Of a DNA stretch of 6,546 nt, positions 1 through 6,546 are shown piece after piece. The notes below the pieces were generated by a model. It searched no databases and was not told the origin of the DNA. It worked only from the letters and a program-made list of their open reading frames with translations. The translations under genes were made by a program, and so were the position numbers. The stretch is from Porphyromonadaceae bacterium (GTDB lineage Bacteria > Bacteroidota > Bacteroidia > Bacteroidales > CAMTPD01): assembly GCA_003447595.1 (NCBI GenBank), contig DLYT01000125.1, forward strand, positions 7,831-14,376. The letters are read 5' to 3'. Each line of letters begins with the position of its first letter. Positions within the stretch are counted from its first letter, which is position 1.

Positions 1-561
1 GTTAAAGATGGTATCCCTGAAGCTGGTGCACCTGGTGTGATCGGTCGTGTATCTCCTAAGTTTTTAATGGGATTCAATACAAGTCTTACTGTATATAAGT
101 TTAATGTGAGTGCAGTCTTTGACTGGAAAAATGGTGGACAAATGTATTGTGGGACTAACGGATTGCTTGATTTATACGGTGTAAGTACGAATACGCTCAA
201 TCGAGAAGGAACAACCATTTTTGATGGTTGGAATGCAGATGGTACAAAGAATACAACACCAATTACAGGAGTTGTAGAGCATCAAAATTATTACAATGAC
301 TTGAATAATATTGATGAGTCATCGGTGTATGATAACTCTTTCTTGAAGTTAAGAGAGTTGGCTATTTCGTATCCTGTTGTGCAAAACAACTTCATGGAAT
401 TACGTGTAAATGCATTTGCGAGAAATATTCTAATCTGGTCTAAACTCAAAAACTTAGACCCAGAGTCTACTCAAGGAAATAACAATATGGCAGGATCTTT
501 CGAGCGTTTCTCATTGCCCGCTACATCAAGTTACGGCCTTGGTATCAATGTTAAATTTTAA
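1..561 (+). CDS. SusC/RagA-family TonB-linked outer-membrane transporter, C-terminal fragment (5' end outside window)
   Basis: This is the last 186 codons of a SusC-type TonB-dependent transporter, read in frame from base 1 with no stop until TAA at 559-561. The GTG at 37 is an internal valine codon, not a credible start, because the reading frame continues upstream through VKDGIPEAGAPG. The fragment carries the usual end of a SusC barrel: SPKFLMGFNTSL, then FDWKNGG, then DNSFLKLRELAISYPV, then SFERFSLPATSSYGLGINVKF-type final strands ending in phenylalanine, as outer-membrane barrels normally do for BAM recognition. Plug, TonB box and signal peptide would lie upstream and are not visible. 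By family knowledge it imports an oligomeric nutrient together with the SusD-type lipoprotein that starts 11 bp downstream. The substrate is unknown. Asparagine codons are mostly AAT, as in the following gene. The family call is near certain; only the C-terminal third or less of the barrel is seen. Confidence 0.95.
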   Translation, partial: VKDGIPEAGAPGVIGRVSPKFLMGFNTSLTVYKFNVSAVFDWKNGGQMYCGTNGLLDLYGVSTNTLNREGTTIFDGWNADGTKNTTPITGVVEHQNYYNDLNNIDESSVYDNSFLKLRELAISYPVVQNNFMELRVNAFARNILIWSKLKNLDPESTQGNNNMAGSFERFSLPATSSYGLGINVKF

Positions 562-572
562 TCCTAAAGAAA

Positions 573-2114
573 ATGTTTGACAAATATAAAATGAAATTAG
601 TGGGCATTTCATGTGTTGCACTTTTAGGGGTTTCTTTAGCTTCTTGCTCCGAGGATACGATGGACAAGATTAATGAAGATAAAAACCATGCTCAGAATGT
701 TCAGGCTAAGTTTATTGTAACAGATTTGATTACGGCATCCGCTTTTAGTATTACAGGAGGAGATCTCTCGACCTATGCTTCGGTGTATATTGAGCATGAG
801 GCGGGTATTCATAATCAAATGTATAATGCTGAAATGCGAGTAGGGGAGCCAAAGGCTTCTTCTACGTACAATAACTCTTGGGGATCATTGTATTCGACGT
901 TGAAAGATGCTAAAAAAGTAGTTTCTAAGTGCTCCGAAGGAGGCGAAGAGTCTTACAATTCGATCACTCGAGGTGTGGGGCGCTTCTTTATCGCCTACAA
1001 TTTGGCGATTCTAACCGACTTGTTTGGTGATACACCTTGGTCTGAAGCTTGTGACTTTCAAGTTTCGATGCAACCGAAATTAGATAAACAGTCAGAGATC
1101 TATAGCGAACTTATCACAATGATTGATGCCGCTATCGAAGATTTGTCTGGAACCGATAAGATGCCTTTAGGTAAAAATGACTTGATTTATGGCGGTGATG
1201 CTGCAAAATGGACTAAAGCTTGTTATGCGCTTAAAGCTAGGGTTCTAATGCATGGACTGTATCGTGCGTCTGATCAAAATGCAGTATTGAATCAAATTAT
1301 AGCTAGTGTTGGTAAATCATTTGCAAACCCAACTGAAGAGCTTAAGTTTAACCATTACGATGGGGTACAGAATTTGAACCCTTATTTTGCCTTTGGGTGG
1401 TCTAGAGATGCATTAGCTGCAAGTCAAAGTTTGGTCGATAAGTTTACTGAACTAAAAGACCCACGTCTTACACAAGCATTTATGACTCCGGGTTGGGTGC
1501 AAATTACAGATCCTAAAGAAATCAATGCAGCTCCAAATGGGGATGTTGTTCAGCAACAGTTTGTTTATAGCACCTCATTTGTATACGGAGCGGGTTGTGC
1601 TCCAACACAAATGCTAAGTTATCATGAATTGATGTTTTTAAAGGCAGAGGCTTTAGCACGTCTTAATAAGAACGATGATGCCAAAGCAGCTCTATATAGT
1701 GCGATGGTAGCAGGTTTTGCAAATCTAGAAACTGCATGTTTGTCGGTTTTCAATACTCCGGTAATGGCAGGTGTTGAAGGTAAATTTGATTTATCAGCCA
1801 AAGTGCTAGATCCTTATTTTAATGGCGAAGTGACAACTCGTTTTACAGCAAATCCATTAAAAGAGATCATGATTCAAAAGTATTTAGCTTTTTACGGAGC
1901 CTCGGGTGAAGCTGTTGAAGCATATGCTGACTACAGACGTCTTGTAGCCTTGGGGGATGGTGATTTTATCAAGCTTGCAAATACAAAACCGTTTCCACAA
2001 CGTTATCCATACGGATCAAGTGATGTTGTTGCCAATTTGAATGTAAAAGAAGCCTATGGTGACGGAGAGTATGTTTATACCGAAAAGGTTTGGTGGGCTG
2101 GTGGTAATCGCTAA
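573..2114 (+). CDS. SusD/RagB-family nutrient-binding outer-membrane lipoprotein (SusD-like_2 type)
   Basis: A complete 513-residue surface lipoprotein, expected to act as the lid and substrate-capture partner of the transporter ending 11 bp upstream. Residues 1-25 are a lipoprotein signal peptide with lipobox LASC (22-25), so Cys25 would be lipidated. The next residues, SED, resemble the acidic surface-export signal described for Bacteroidota lipoproteins. Family landmarks are INEDKNHAQN (about 34-43), YIEHEAGIHNQMYNAEM in the N-terminal half, RGVGRFFIAYNLAILTDLFGDTPWSEA (133-159) and SYHELMFLKAEALARL (349 onward), the last two being TPR-like helices typical of SusD proteins. Length and motifs fit the SusD-like_2 branch, which commonly follows transporters ending in the FERFSLP-type strand seen upstream. 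The start at 573 gives a lysine-containing n-region; Met7 (base 591) would also keep a signal peptide, but a shorter, barely charged one. No hydrolase motif is seen. The ligand cannot be inferred. A terminator follows 66 bp after the stop. Confidence 0.94.
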   Translation: MFDKYKMKLVGISCVALLGVSLASCSEDTMDKINEDKNHAQNVQAKFIVTDLITASAFSITGGDLSTYASVYIEHEAGIHNQMYNAEMRVGEPKASSTYNNSWGSLYSTLKDAKKVVSKCSEGGEESYNSITRGVGRFFIAYNLAILTDLFGDTPWSEACDFQVSMQPKLDKQSEIYSELITMIDAAIEDLSGTDKMPLGKNDLIYGGDAAKWTKACYALKARVLMHGLYRASDQNAVLNQIIASVGKSFANPTEELKFNHYDGVQNLNPYFAFGWSRDALAASQSLVDKFTELKDPRLTQAFMTPGWVQITDPKEINAAPNGDVVQQQFVYSTSFVYGAGCAPTQMLSYHELMFLKAEALARLNKNDDAKAALYSAMVAGFANLETACLSVFNTPVMAGVEGKFDLSAKVLDPYFNGEVTTRFTANPLKEIMIQKYLAFYGASGEAVEAYADYRRLVALGDGDFIKLANTKPFPQRYPYGSSDVVANLNVKEAYGDGEYVYTEKVWWAGGNR

Positions 2115-2180
2115 AAACGTAATTACAACTGAAGGATAGCATAATAATTAGATAATACATTGTTTTTGAGATCCTAATAT

Positions 2181-2228
2181 AAAAGGAAAGATGAGAGGGG
2201 TTAAAATCCTTTCCTCTTTCCTTTTTTT
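2181..2228 (+). terminator. Rho-independent terminator after the first SusC/SusD pair
   Basis: An 18-nt left arm AAAAGGAAAGATGAGAGG (2181-2198) pairs with CCTTTCCTCTTTCCTTTT (2208-2225) across a 9-nt loop (2199-2207). There is one mismatch (T2192 against C) and one G-U pair. The right arm runs into a seven-T tract (2222-2228). This is a strong intrinsic terminator on the + strand and should separate the first pair from the second. The A-run at the left arm could give weaker function in the opposite direction, but no minus-strand gene converges on it here. Confidence 0.88.
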
Positions 2229-2427
2229 ATGATGTGTAAGTTTATGTATTCAAAATGATTAATGATAGATGTTTATTGGTTGTATTGATATTTTGTTTTT
2301 AATTGCGGTTTGATCTATTTTGTGATGAAAGTAAATAAAAGGTGGCTTAAAGGTTAAATTGCAAAGCAAAAAGTGGGTTATATGTATAAAATAATAACAT
2401 CTTCATGGTGGGTGTAACTAATTTTAT

Positions 2428-2435
2428 TATATTTG
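2428..2435 (+). promoter_or_regulatory. Candidate Bacteroidota -7 promoter element (TAnnTTTG) for the second SusC/SusD unit
   Basis: TATATTTG matches the Bacteroides housekeeping -7 consensus TAnnTTTG exactly and is the only exact match I found in the 2229-2583 gap. A -33 TTTG/TTG element is not convincing: the sequence about 20 bases upstream reads CATGGTGGGTG. Transcription would start near 2441-2443, giving a leader of about 140 nt before the ATG at 2584. The final G of the element is the first base of the upstream copy of the direct repeat, so a protein bound there could block or contact polymerase. The motif is short and the context AT-rich, so a chance match is possible. Confidence 0.45.
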
Positions 2436-2455
2436 CCATTGATAAAGTGTTTAGT
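2435..2455 (+). repeat. Imperfect direct repeat, copy 1 (upstream of second SusC gene)
   Basis: This copy reads GCCATTGATA, then AAGTG, then TTTAGT. It matches the copy at 2512-2536 across three blocks in the same order, with small insertions in the second copy. It begins at the last base of the candidate -7 element and covers the expected transcription start. Its role is unknown; a regulator-binding half-site or a leader RNA element are both possible. Confidence 0.55.
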
Positions 2456-2511
2456 TTTTTAGGATGAAAGCTCTCATTTGTTAAGTTTAAGCCCTTATCG
2501 ACTAACATAAC

Positions 2512-2536
2512 GCCATTGATATAAGTGTTGTTTAGT
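2512..2536 (+). repeat. Imperfect direct repeat, copy 2 (upstream of second SusC gene)
   Basis: This copy reads GCCATTGATA, T, AAGTG, TTG, TTTAGT. It repeats all three blocks of copy 1 with a 1-nt and a 3-nt insertion, starting 77 bp downstream of copy 1 and ending 47 bp before the ATG. The core CCATTG appears a third time at 2574-2579, just before the start codon, but there the flanks do not match. Confidence 0.55.
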
Positions 2537-2583
2537 GTATAAATTCTGTAGTGATTTAATTATTTATATATAACCATTGTTTT

Positions 2584-5500
2584 ATGAAAAGAATTACCTT
2601 ACTCTTACTGTGCATGGTAGTAAGCACAGGTTTGGCCTTTGCCCAAACAAAGAAAGTTACAGGTAAAGTTACTTTTGCTGAAGACGGTGAGCCAGTGATT
2701 GGTGCTTCCGTATCTGTAAAAGGAACCACCACCGGAACTGTAACTGATATTGATGGAAATTATTCTTTGAATGTTCCAGAATCGGCTCACAATCTTATTT
2801 TCACGTATGTGGGGATGATTACACAATCACACGCTGTAAAACCAGTAGTGAATGTGGTTCTTCAATCAGATACAAAAAACCTTGAAGAGGTTGTGGTTAC
2901 AGGGTATGGTAACTTTAAGAAAGCTTCATTTACAGGAGCTGCTTCTAGCATTTCGACAGAGAAATTAAAAGACATTCCGTCTGTAAGTATTCAAAATAAA
3001 TTGGCCGGATCTGTTTCCGGGGTACAAATTACTTCTACTTCTGGTCAGCCGGGTGCAGTAGAATCGGTACGTATCCGTGGTATGGGTTCTATCAATGCAG
3101 GTAACGATCCGTTGTATGTAATCGACGGGGTGCCTATGAATACAGGTAATGCAAGTTCATTCTCTTATTCTCAATCAGGTAACAGTATTTTGTCTACAAT
3201 TAATAGTAACGACATTGAGTCGATGACTGTAATTAAAGATGCAGCAGCAGCTTCTCTTTATGGTTCTCGTGCAGCAAATGGTGTTATCGTTATCACAACA
3301 AAAAAAGGTAAATCAGGTAAGACTAAAATCAACTTGAAAGCCGACTGGGGATTCTCGGATATGGCAGTTGATTATCGTCCTACTTTGGGCGGAGAAGCGC
3401 GTAGAGAGCTTCAATATCTAGGATATCAAAACTATTATTTGAAAAACAATGCAGGTGCTACTCCAGAAGCAGCTATTGCATTTGCCGATAAAAACATTGA
3501 TACCTATGCAGCAAAACCAACTAATGGTTGGACTGATTGGAAAAATCTTCTTTTGAAAAACGGTTCACACCAAAGCTATGAGGTTTCTGCTCAGGGTGGT
3601 GGCGATAAAACTCAGTTTTTCTCTTCTATCTCATATGTAGATCAACAAGGTATTACTTTGCAGTCAGGTTACAAACGTCTTACAGGTCGTTTGAATCTTA
3701 CACACAAAGTAAACGACCGTTTGTCTTTTGATGCAAGTACAACTTTTGCAAAATCAGATCAAGATGTAAACAGTGAAGGTACTTCATTCGCGAGTCCGAT
3801 TATGGCTCTTGGTATGACAACATCTCCTTCGAGTTATCCGTATAACGAAGATGGAACATTCAACACAACATCTTTCCCTGCTATCAATGGAGCGAATCCA
3901 TTGCAAACAGCTACTTACAACTATGATAAGAGTTCGATCATCAGAACGTTGAATACTGTAGGTGCTAACTTGAAAATTTGGGATGGTTTTAGCGCGAAAC
4001 AAAACATCAGCTACGACTTCAACAATACAAACAACCGTGTTTGGTGGGATCCTCGTTCCAACGATGGTCGCTCATCAAACGGTGTTATGCAGCGTTACGT
4101 AACCAACAGAAGTACATTGGTTTCTCAAACACAGTTGCTTTATGCAAATACATTTGCAGAAGCGCACACTGTAGACGGGTTACTTGCTTACGAAATTGAA
4201 GACTATCGTTTCGATAATATCTATGCAAATGGTAACGACTATCCGGCGTTCCCTCTTCCTGAAATCGGAAATGCTTCTAATACAAGAGCAAGCAGCCAAA
4301 AAGAAGTTAGCAAGCTGGTTTCGTATGTAGGTCGTTTGAACTACGATTACCGTAACAAGTATTATGGTAGTGTAAGTTTCCGTCGCGACGGAACATCACG
4401 TTTGGCTCGCGATAGCCGTTGGGGTAACTTCTGGTCAGTATCTGGTTCATGGAGAATCACACAAGAAAGCTTCATGGAGCGTTTTACAGATATTCTTACT
4501 GATGCTAAAGTGCGTGCTTCTTATGGTGTGAATGGTACACAGCCAAAAGATTATTATGGTTACATGGGATTGTATCAGTTTGGTTTCAATTACAACGGAA
4601 ACCCAGGTATGGCTGAGCAACAAATCTTGAACAAGAATTTGAAGTGGGAGAAAAACTACGCAGCAAACATTGGTTTGGAGCTTACTTTCCTAAACAGATT
4701 CTCTGCAACTGTAGAATGGTACAACCGTGACACAAAAGATCTTTTGATGGAGCGTCCGGTTTCTCCTACAACAGGCTTCACTAAAATGTTGATGAATGTT
4801 GGTGAAATGCGTAACCGTGGTTTCGAGATCGAACTAAAGAGCACAAACATCAATACGAAAGACTTCTCTTGGAGTACTACATTGAATATGTCTCGCAACA
4901 AAAATACATTGGTGAAACTTGACGGTGATCAAGATCAGGTAATTGATGGTCAAATCATCAACAAGGTTGGTCACTCATACTATTCATTCTATATGTATGA
5001 ATATGCCGGAGTTGATCCTGCTACAGGTAAAGAAATGTATTTTAAAAACAGAGACGGAGATCGTTCTACAACAACAAACTATGCAGAGGCAGATCGCGTG
5101 ATTGTAGGAACAGTAGAGCCTAAATTGGTTGGTGGTCTTACAAACAATCTAAGCTGGAAGTTTATCGATCTTGGTTTTACATTTACTTATTCAATTGGTG
5201 GCCATGCATTGGATAATGCTTCTTGGTTGCAATCGAATGGTGGTACTTATAACTATCGTGGTAACATCCCTTCATATTATAAGATCGAAGAAATGTGGCA
5301 ACAACCAGGCGATAACGCGAAGCTTCCTCAATTTGTTTACGGAAATGCAAATGTGCGTTCTTCAAGATGGTTGATGCCAACGGATCACCTTCGTTTGAAA
5401 AACTTGACTGTCGGTTTTACTGCTCCAAGCAAATGGGCCGAAAAACTAGGTCTTGCACGTTTGAGAGCGTATGCTTCGGGTAACAACTTGTTTACAATCA

Positions 5501-5607
5501 AATCTAAAGATTTGTATGTTGATCCTGAAACTCCTACTAATGGTGTTGTAACATTCGAAACACCTGCTCTAAGAACAATGACTTTCGGTATCGAAGTTGG
5601 TTTCTAA
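2584..5607 (+). CDS. SusC/RagA-family TonB-linked outer-membrane transporter (complete)
   Basis: A complete 1007-residue SusC-type TonB-dependent importer. Residues 1-20 are a Sec signal peptide with probable cleavage at AFA|Q. Residues about 24-95 form the carboxypeptidase-regulatory-like domain typical of SusC proteins (GEPVIGASVSVKGTTTGTVTD, DIDGNYSL). A TonB-box-like VVVTGYG sits at 103-109. The plug follows, with VRIRGMGS, DPLYVIDGVPM (175-185) and IESMTVIKDAAAASLYGSRA running to VITTKKGK (ending at 243). The rest is the barrel, including MRNRGFEIEL and LRLKNLTVGF, and ends in FGIEVGF with the expected terminal phenylalanine. There is no N-terminal STN/secretin signalling domain, so direct FecI/FecR-type signalling through this protein is not expected. 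Length and motif order are normal and no frameshift is seen. Its partner lipoprotein starts 32 bp downstream, so the two are almost certainly co-transcribed. It uses AAC and CGT/CGC codons more than the upstream unit, hinting at strong expression. The substrate is unknown. Confidence 0.97.
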   Translation: MKRITLLLLCMVVSTGLAFAQTKKVTGKVTFAEDGEPVIGASVSVKGTTTGTVTDIDGNYSLNVPESAHNLIFTYVGMITQSHAVKPVVNVVLQSDTKNLEEVVVTGYGNFKKASFTGAASSISTEKLKDIPSVSIQNKLAGSVSGVQITSTSGQPGAVESVRIRGMGSINAGNDPLYVIDGVPMNTGNASSFSYSQSGNSILSTINSNDIESMTVIKDAAAASLYGSRAANGVIVITTKKGKSGKTKINLKADWGFSDMAVDYRPTLGGEARRELQYLGYQNYYLKNNAGATPEAAIAFADKNIDTYAAKPTNGWTDWKNLLLKNGSHQSYEVSAQGGGDKTQFFSSISYVDQQGITLQSGYKRLTGRLNLTHKVNDRLSFDASTTFAKSDQDVNSEGTSFASPIMALGMTTSPSSYPYNEDGTFNTTSFPAINGANPLQTATYNYDKSSIIRTLNTVGANLKIWDGFSAKQNISYDFNNTNNRVWWDPRSNDGRSSNGVMQRYVTNRSTLVSQTQLLYANTFAEAHTVDGLLAYEIEDYRFDNIYANGNDYPAFPLPEIGNASNTRASSQKEVSKLVSYVGRLNYDYRNKYYGSVSFRRDGTSRLARDSRWGNFWSVSGSWRITQESFMERFTDILTDAKVRASYGVNGTQPKDYYGYMGLYQFGFNYNGNPGMAEQQILNKNLKWEKNYAANIGLELTFLNRFSATVEWYNRDTKDLLMERPVSPTTGFTKMLMNVGEMRNRGFEIELKSTNINTKDFSWSTTLNMSRNKNTLVKLDGDQDQVIDGQIINKVGHSYYSFYMYEYAGVDPATGKEMYFKNRDGDRSTTTNYAEADRVIVGTVEPKLVGGLTNNLSWKFIDLGFTFTYSIGGHALDNASWLQSNGGTYNYRGNIPSYYKIEEMWQQPGDNAKLPQFVYGNANVRSSRWLMPTDHLRLKNLTVGFTAPSKWAEKLGLARLRAYASGNNLFTIKSKDLYVDPETPTNGVVTFETPALRTMTFGIEVGF

Positions 5608-5639
5608 ACAATACACATTTTTAAAGCGATTTTATTGAT

Positions 5640-6546
5640 ATGAAAAAGATATACAAATCGGTGTTGGTAGTTTTAGCAGCTGCAACACTTACCTCATGTG
5701 GAAACAGTTGGTTGGACGAAAGTCCATCCAACGGTGCAGACACAGAAGTTGCGATCGACAACTATGCTAAAGCCTTAAATGCACTTTATGGTGTATACGA
5801 CGGGTTGCAAGGTAGCTCATCTCGTAACGAGTATTACGGTGCAAGAATGCTTTATTATGGAGACGTTCGTGCCGACGATATGCAATCTTCAACAGGAACA
5901 CGTACTGTGCCTTTGTACGAAATGCGTTATACCGCATCGAATGCACCAGGAATCTGGGATATACCTTATAATGTAATTCGTCGTGCAAATAGCTTGCTTG
6001 ATGCAATTGAAAAAGGTAAAGTTGCAGATGGAAAAGAAGCTGATCTAGCAGATATGAAAGGTCAATGTCTTACAGTAAGAGCTTTGGCTCATTTCGACTT
6101 GTGTCGTATCTACGGTAAGCCTTACCAAATGGATAATGGAACATCATACGGTGTGCCAATTATTACAAAGCCGGTTAATCCTTATGAAGGAGAAGGCTTG
6201 TATCCAAGCCGTAACTCTGTAAAGGAGGTTTATGATCAAGTTATTTCAGATCTTACTGCAGCAATTCCATTGTTGAAAACTGCACAGACAAAAGAAAACG
6301 GTTATATTAATCAAGGAGCAGCAAAAGCACTTTTGTCTCGTGTTTATTTATACAAAGGAGACAATCAGCAAGCATTGTCTGTAGCTAAAGAGGTGATCGC
6401 ATCAGGTTCGTATGAACTTTGGGCTACGGATGAATATGTTTCAGGTTGGTCAAAACCGGGAAGCAAAGAGATGATCTTTGAAATCGTAAATAAAGGAACC
6501 GACGACTGGGTAGACCGTGAATCGATCGGTTACTTGATGGCTGAAG
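5640..6546 (+). CDS. SusD/RagB-family nutrient-binding outer-membrane lipoprotein, N-terminal part (3' end outside window)
   Basis: An open frame begins at ATG 5640 and runs to the window end without a stop: 302 complete codons plus one base. The product starts MKKIYKSVLVVLAAATLTSC, a lipoprotein signal peptide with lipobox LTSC and lipidated Cys20, followed by GNSWLDESPSNG, the usual start of mature SusD proteins. Further landmarks are IWDIPYNVIRRANSLLDAIE, the helix GQCLTVRALAHFDLCRIYGKPY (141-162), YGVPIITKPV, and the TPR-like NQGAAKALLSRVYLYKGDNQQAL (224-246). These match the SusD-like_3 N-terminal region; the SusD_RagB C-terminal domain should follow outside the window, since full-length family members are often about 450-650 residues. 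It should act as the surface lid and binding partner of the transporter ending 32 bp upstream. It looks like a different SusD branch from the lipoprotein at 573-2114, with little similarity by eye. No Shine-Dalgarno is visible before the ATG. The ligand is unknown. Confidence 0.95.
   Translation, partial: MKKIYKSVLVVLAAATLTSCGNSWLDESPSNGADTEVAIDNYAKALNALYGVYDGLQGSSSRNEYYGARMLYYGDVRADDMQSSTGTRTVPLYEMRYTASNAPGIWDIPYNVIRRANSLLDAIEKGKVADGKEADLADMKGQCLTVRALAHFDLCRIYGKPYQMDNGTSYGVPIITKPVNPYEGEGLYPSRNSVKEVYDQVISDLTAAIPLLKTAQTKENGYINQGAAKALLSRVYLYKGDNQQALSVAKEVIASGSYELWATDEYVSGWSKPGSKEMIFEIVNKGTDDWVDRESIGYLMAE

Larger units (their letters stand above)
2229..2583. other. AT-rich intergenic region upstream of the second SusC gene
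   Basis: These 355 bp hold no credible coding region on either strand. The segment is strongly AT-rich with many in-frame stops. Between the terminator and about 2400 I see no strong hairpin, tRNA-like fold or long repeat. From about 2428 onward it contains a candidate Bacteroidota promoter element and two copies of an imperfect direct repeat, listed separately. The last 30 bases before the ATG at 2584 are almost all A and T and contain no purine-rich Shine-Dalgarno sequence, as is common in this phylum. Confidence 0.75.

Noticed and set aside
37..39. GTG as the start of a 174-residue protein
   Set aside because: The frame is open to base 1 and the product is clearly the C-terminal end of a SusC-type barrel, so this is an internal valine.
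591..593. Alternative start (Met7) of the first lipoprotein
   Set aside because: It is possible, but it leaves a signal peptide with almost no positive n-region; 573 adds two lysines and follows an A-rich stretch. The choice does not change the mature protein.
636..818. Minus-strand open frame of 60 codons inside the first lipoprotein gene
   Set aside because: It lies fully antisense to a well-supported gene, has no recognisable domain, and its composition is what an antisense shadow gives.
1969..2160. Minus-strand open frame of 63 codons over the end of the first lipoprotein gene
   Set aside because: It is mostly antisense to coding sequence, low in complexity with histidine/leucine runs, and has no promoter or ribosome-binding support.
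2359..2384. TTGCAA ... TATATG with 17-nt-class spacing, resembling a sigma70 -35/-10 pair
   Set aside because: Bacteroidota primary sigma factors use a different consensus (-33 TTTG, -7 TAnnTTTG), and such AT-rich matches are common by chance here.
2435..2579. Three CCATTG occurrences as a CRISPR-like or iterated repeat array
   Set aside because: Only two copies share longer flanks, spacing is unequal (77 and 61 bp), and the third is a bare hexamer.
2605..2826. Minus-strand open frame of 73 codons over the signal-peptide region of the second transporter
   Set aside because: An antisense RNA here would be conceivable, but as a protein gene it has no support: no domain, no start signal, and complete overlap with a conserved gene.
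3784..4901. Minus-strand open frames at 3784-4002 and 4656-4901
   Set aside because: Both are antisense shadows within the transporter barrel region, with no family resemblance.
5171..5380. Overlapping short frames on both strands (5171-5374 + and 5183-5380 -)
   Set aside because: Both sit out of frame inside the second transporter gene, whose conserved reading continues through the region.
5767..6006. Short frames on both strands (5767-6006 - and 5779-5976 +)
   Set aside because: Both overlap the SusD-type frame starting at 5640, which has a signal peptide, lipobox and family motifs.

Overview
The window looks like part of a Bacteroidota (probably Bacteroidales) chromosome. The evidence is low-GC DNA, two consecutive SusC/SusD-type outer-membrane gene pairs, start codons without clear Shine-Dalgarno sequences, and a match to the Bacteroides-type -7 promoter element (TAnnTTTG). 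Genus and species cannot be fixed from this sequence. All recognisable genes lie on the + strand.

Layout: (1) positions 1-561 are the 3' end of a SusC/RagA-type TonB-dependent transporter gene whose start lies upstream of the window. (2) After 11 bp comes a complete SusD/RagB-type lipoprotein gene (573-2114, 513 aa), which resembles the SusD-like_2 branch. (3) A strong hairpin followed by a T-run (2181-2228) closes this first unit. (4) An AT-rich gap without genes (2229-2583) holds a candidate promoter and an imperfect direct repeat. (5) A complete second SusC-type transporter gene (2584-5607, 1007 aa) follows. (6) After 32 bp comes a second SusD-type lipoprotein gene (5640 to the window end, 302 codons seen, 3' truncated), which resembles the SusD-like_3/SusD_RagB branch.

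How the genes work together: in characterised systems a SusC-type 22-strand barrel and its SusD-type surface lipoprotein form a lidded importer. The lipoprotein captures a glycan, peptide or other oligomer at the cell surface, and the barrel imports it into the periplasm using TonB-ExbBD energy. Here there are two such pairs, separated by a terminator and a probable promoter, so they are best read as two transcription units in one nutrient-uptake (PUL-like) locus. No glycoside hydrolase, peptidase, surface glycan-binding protein or regulator lies in the window, so the substrates cannot be assigned.

I found no RNA gene, mobile element, CRISPR array or clearly new system. The least ordinary signals are the direct repeat in the leader of the second pair, the different SusD branches of the two neighbouring pairs, and a codon-usage shift between the two units.
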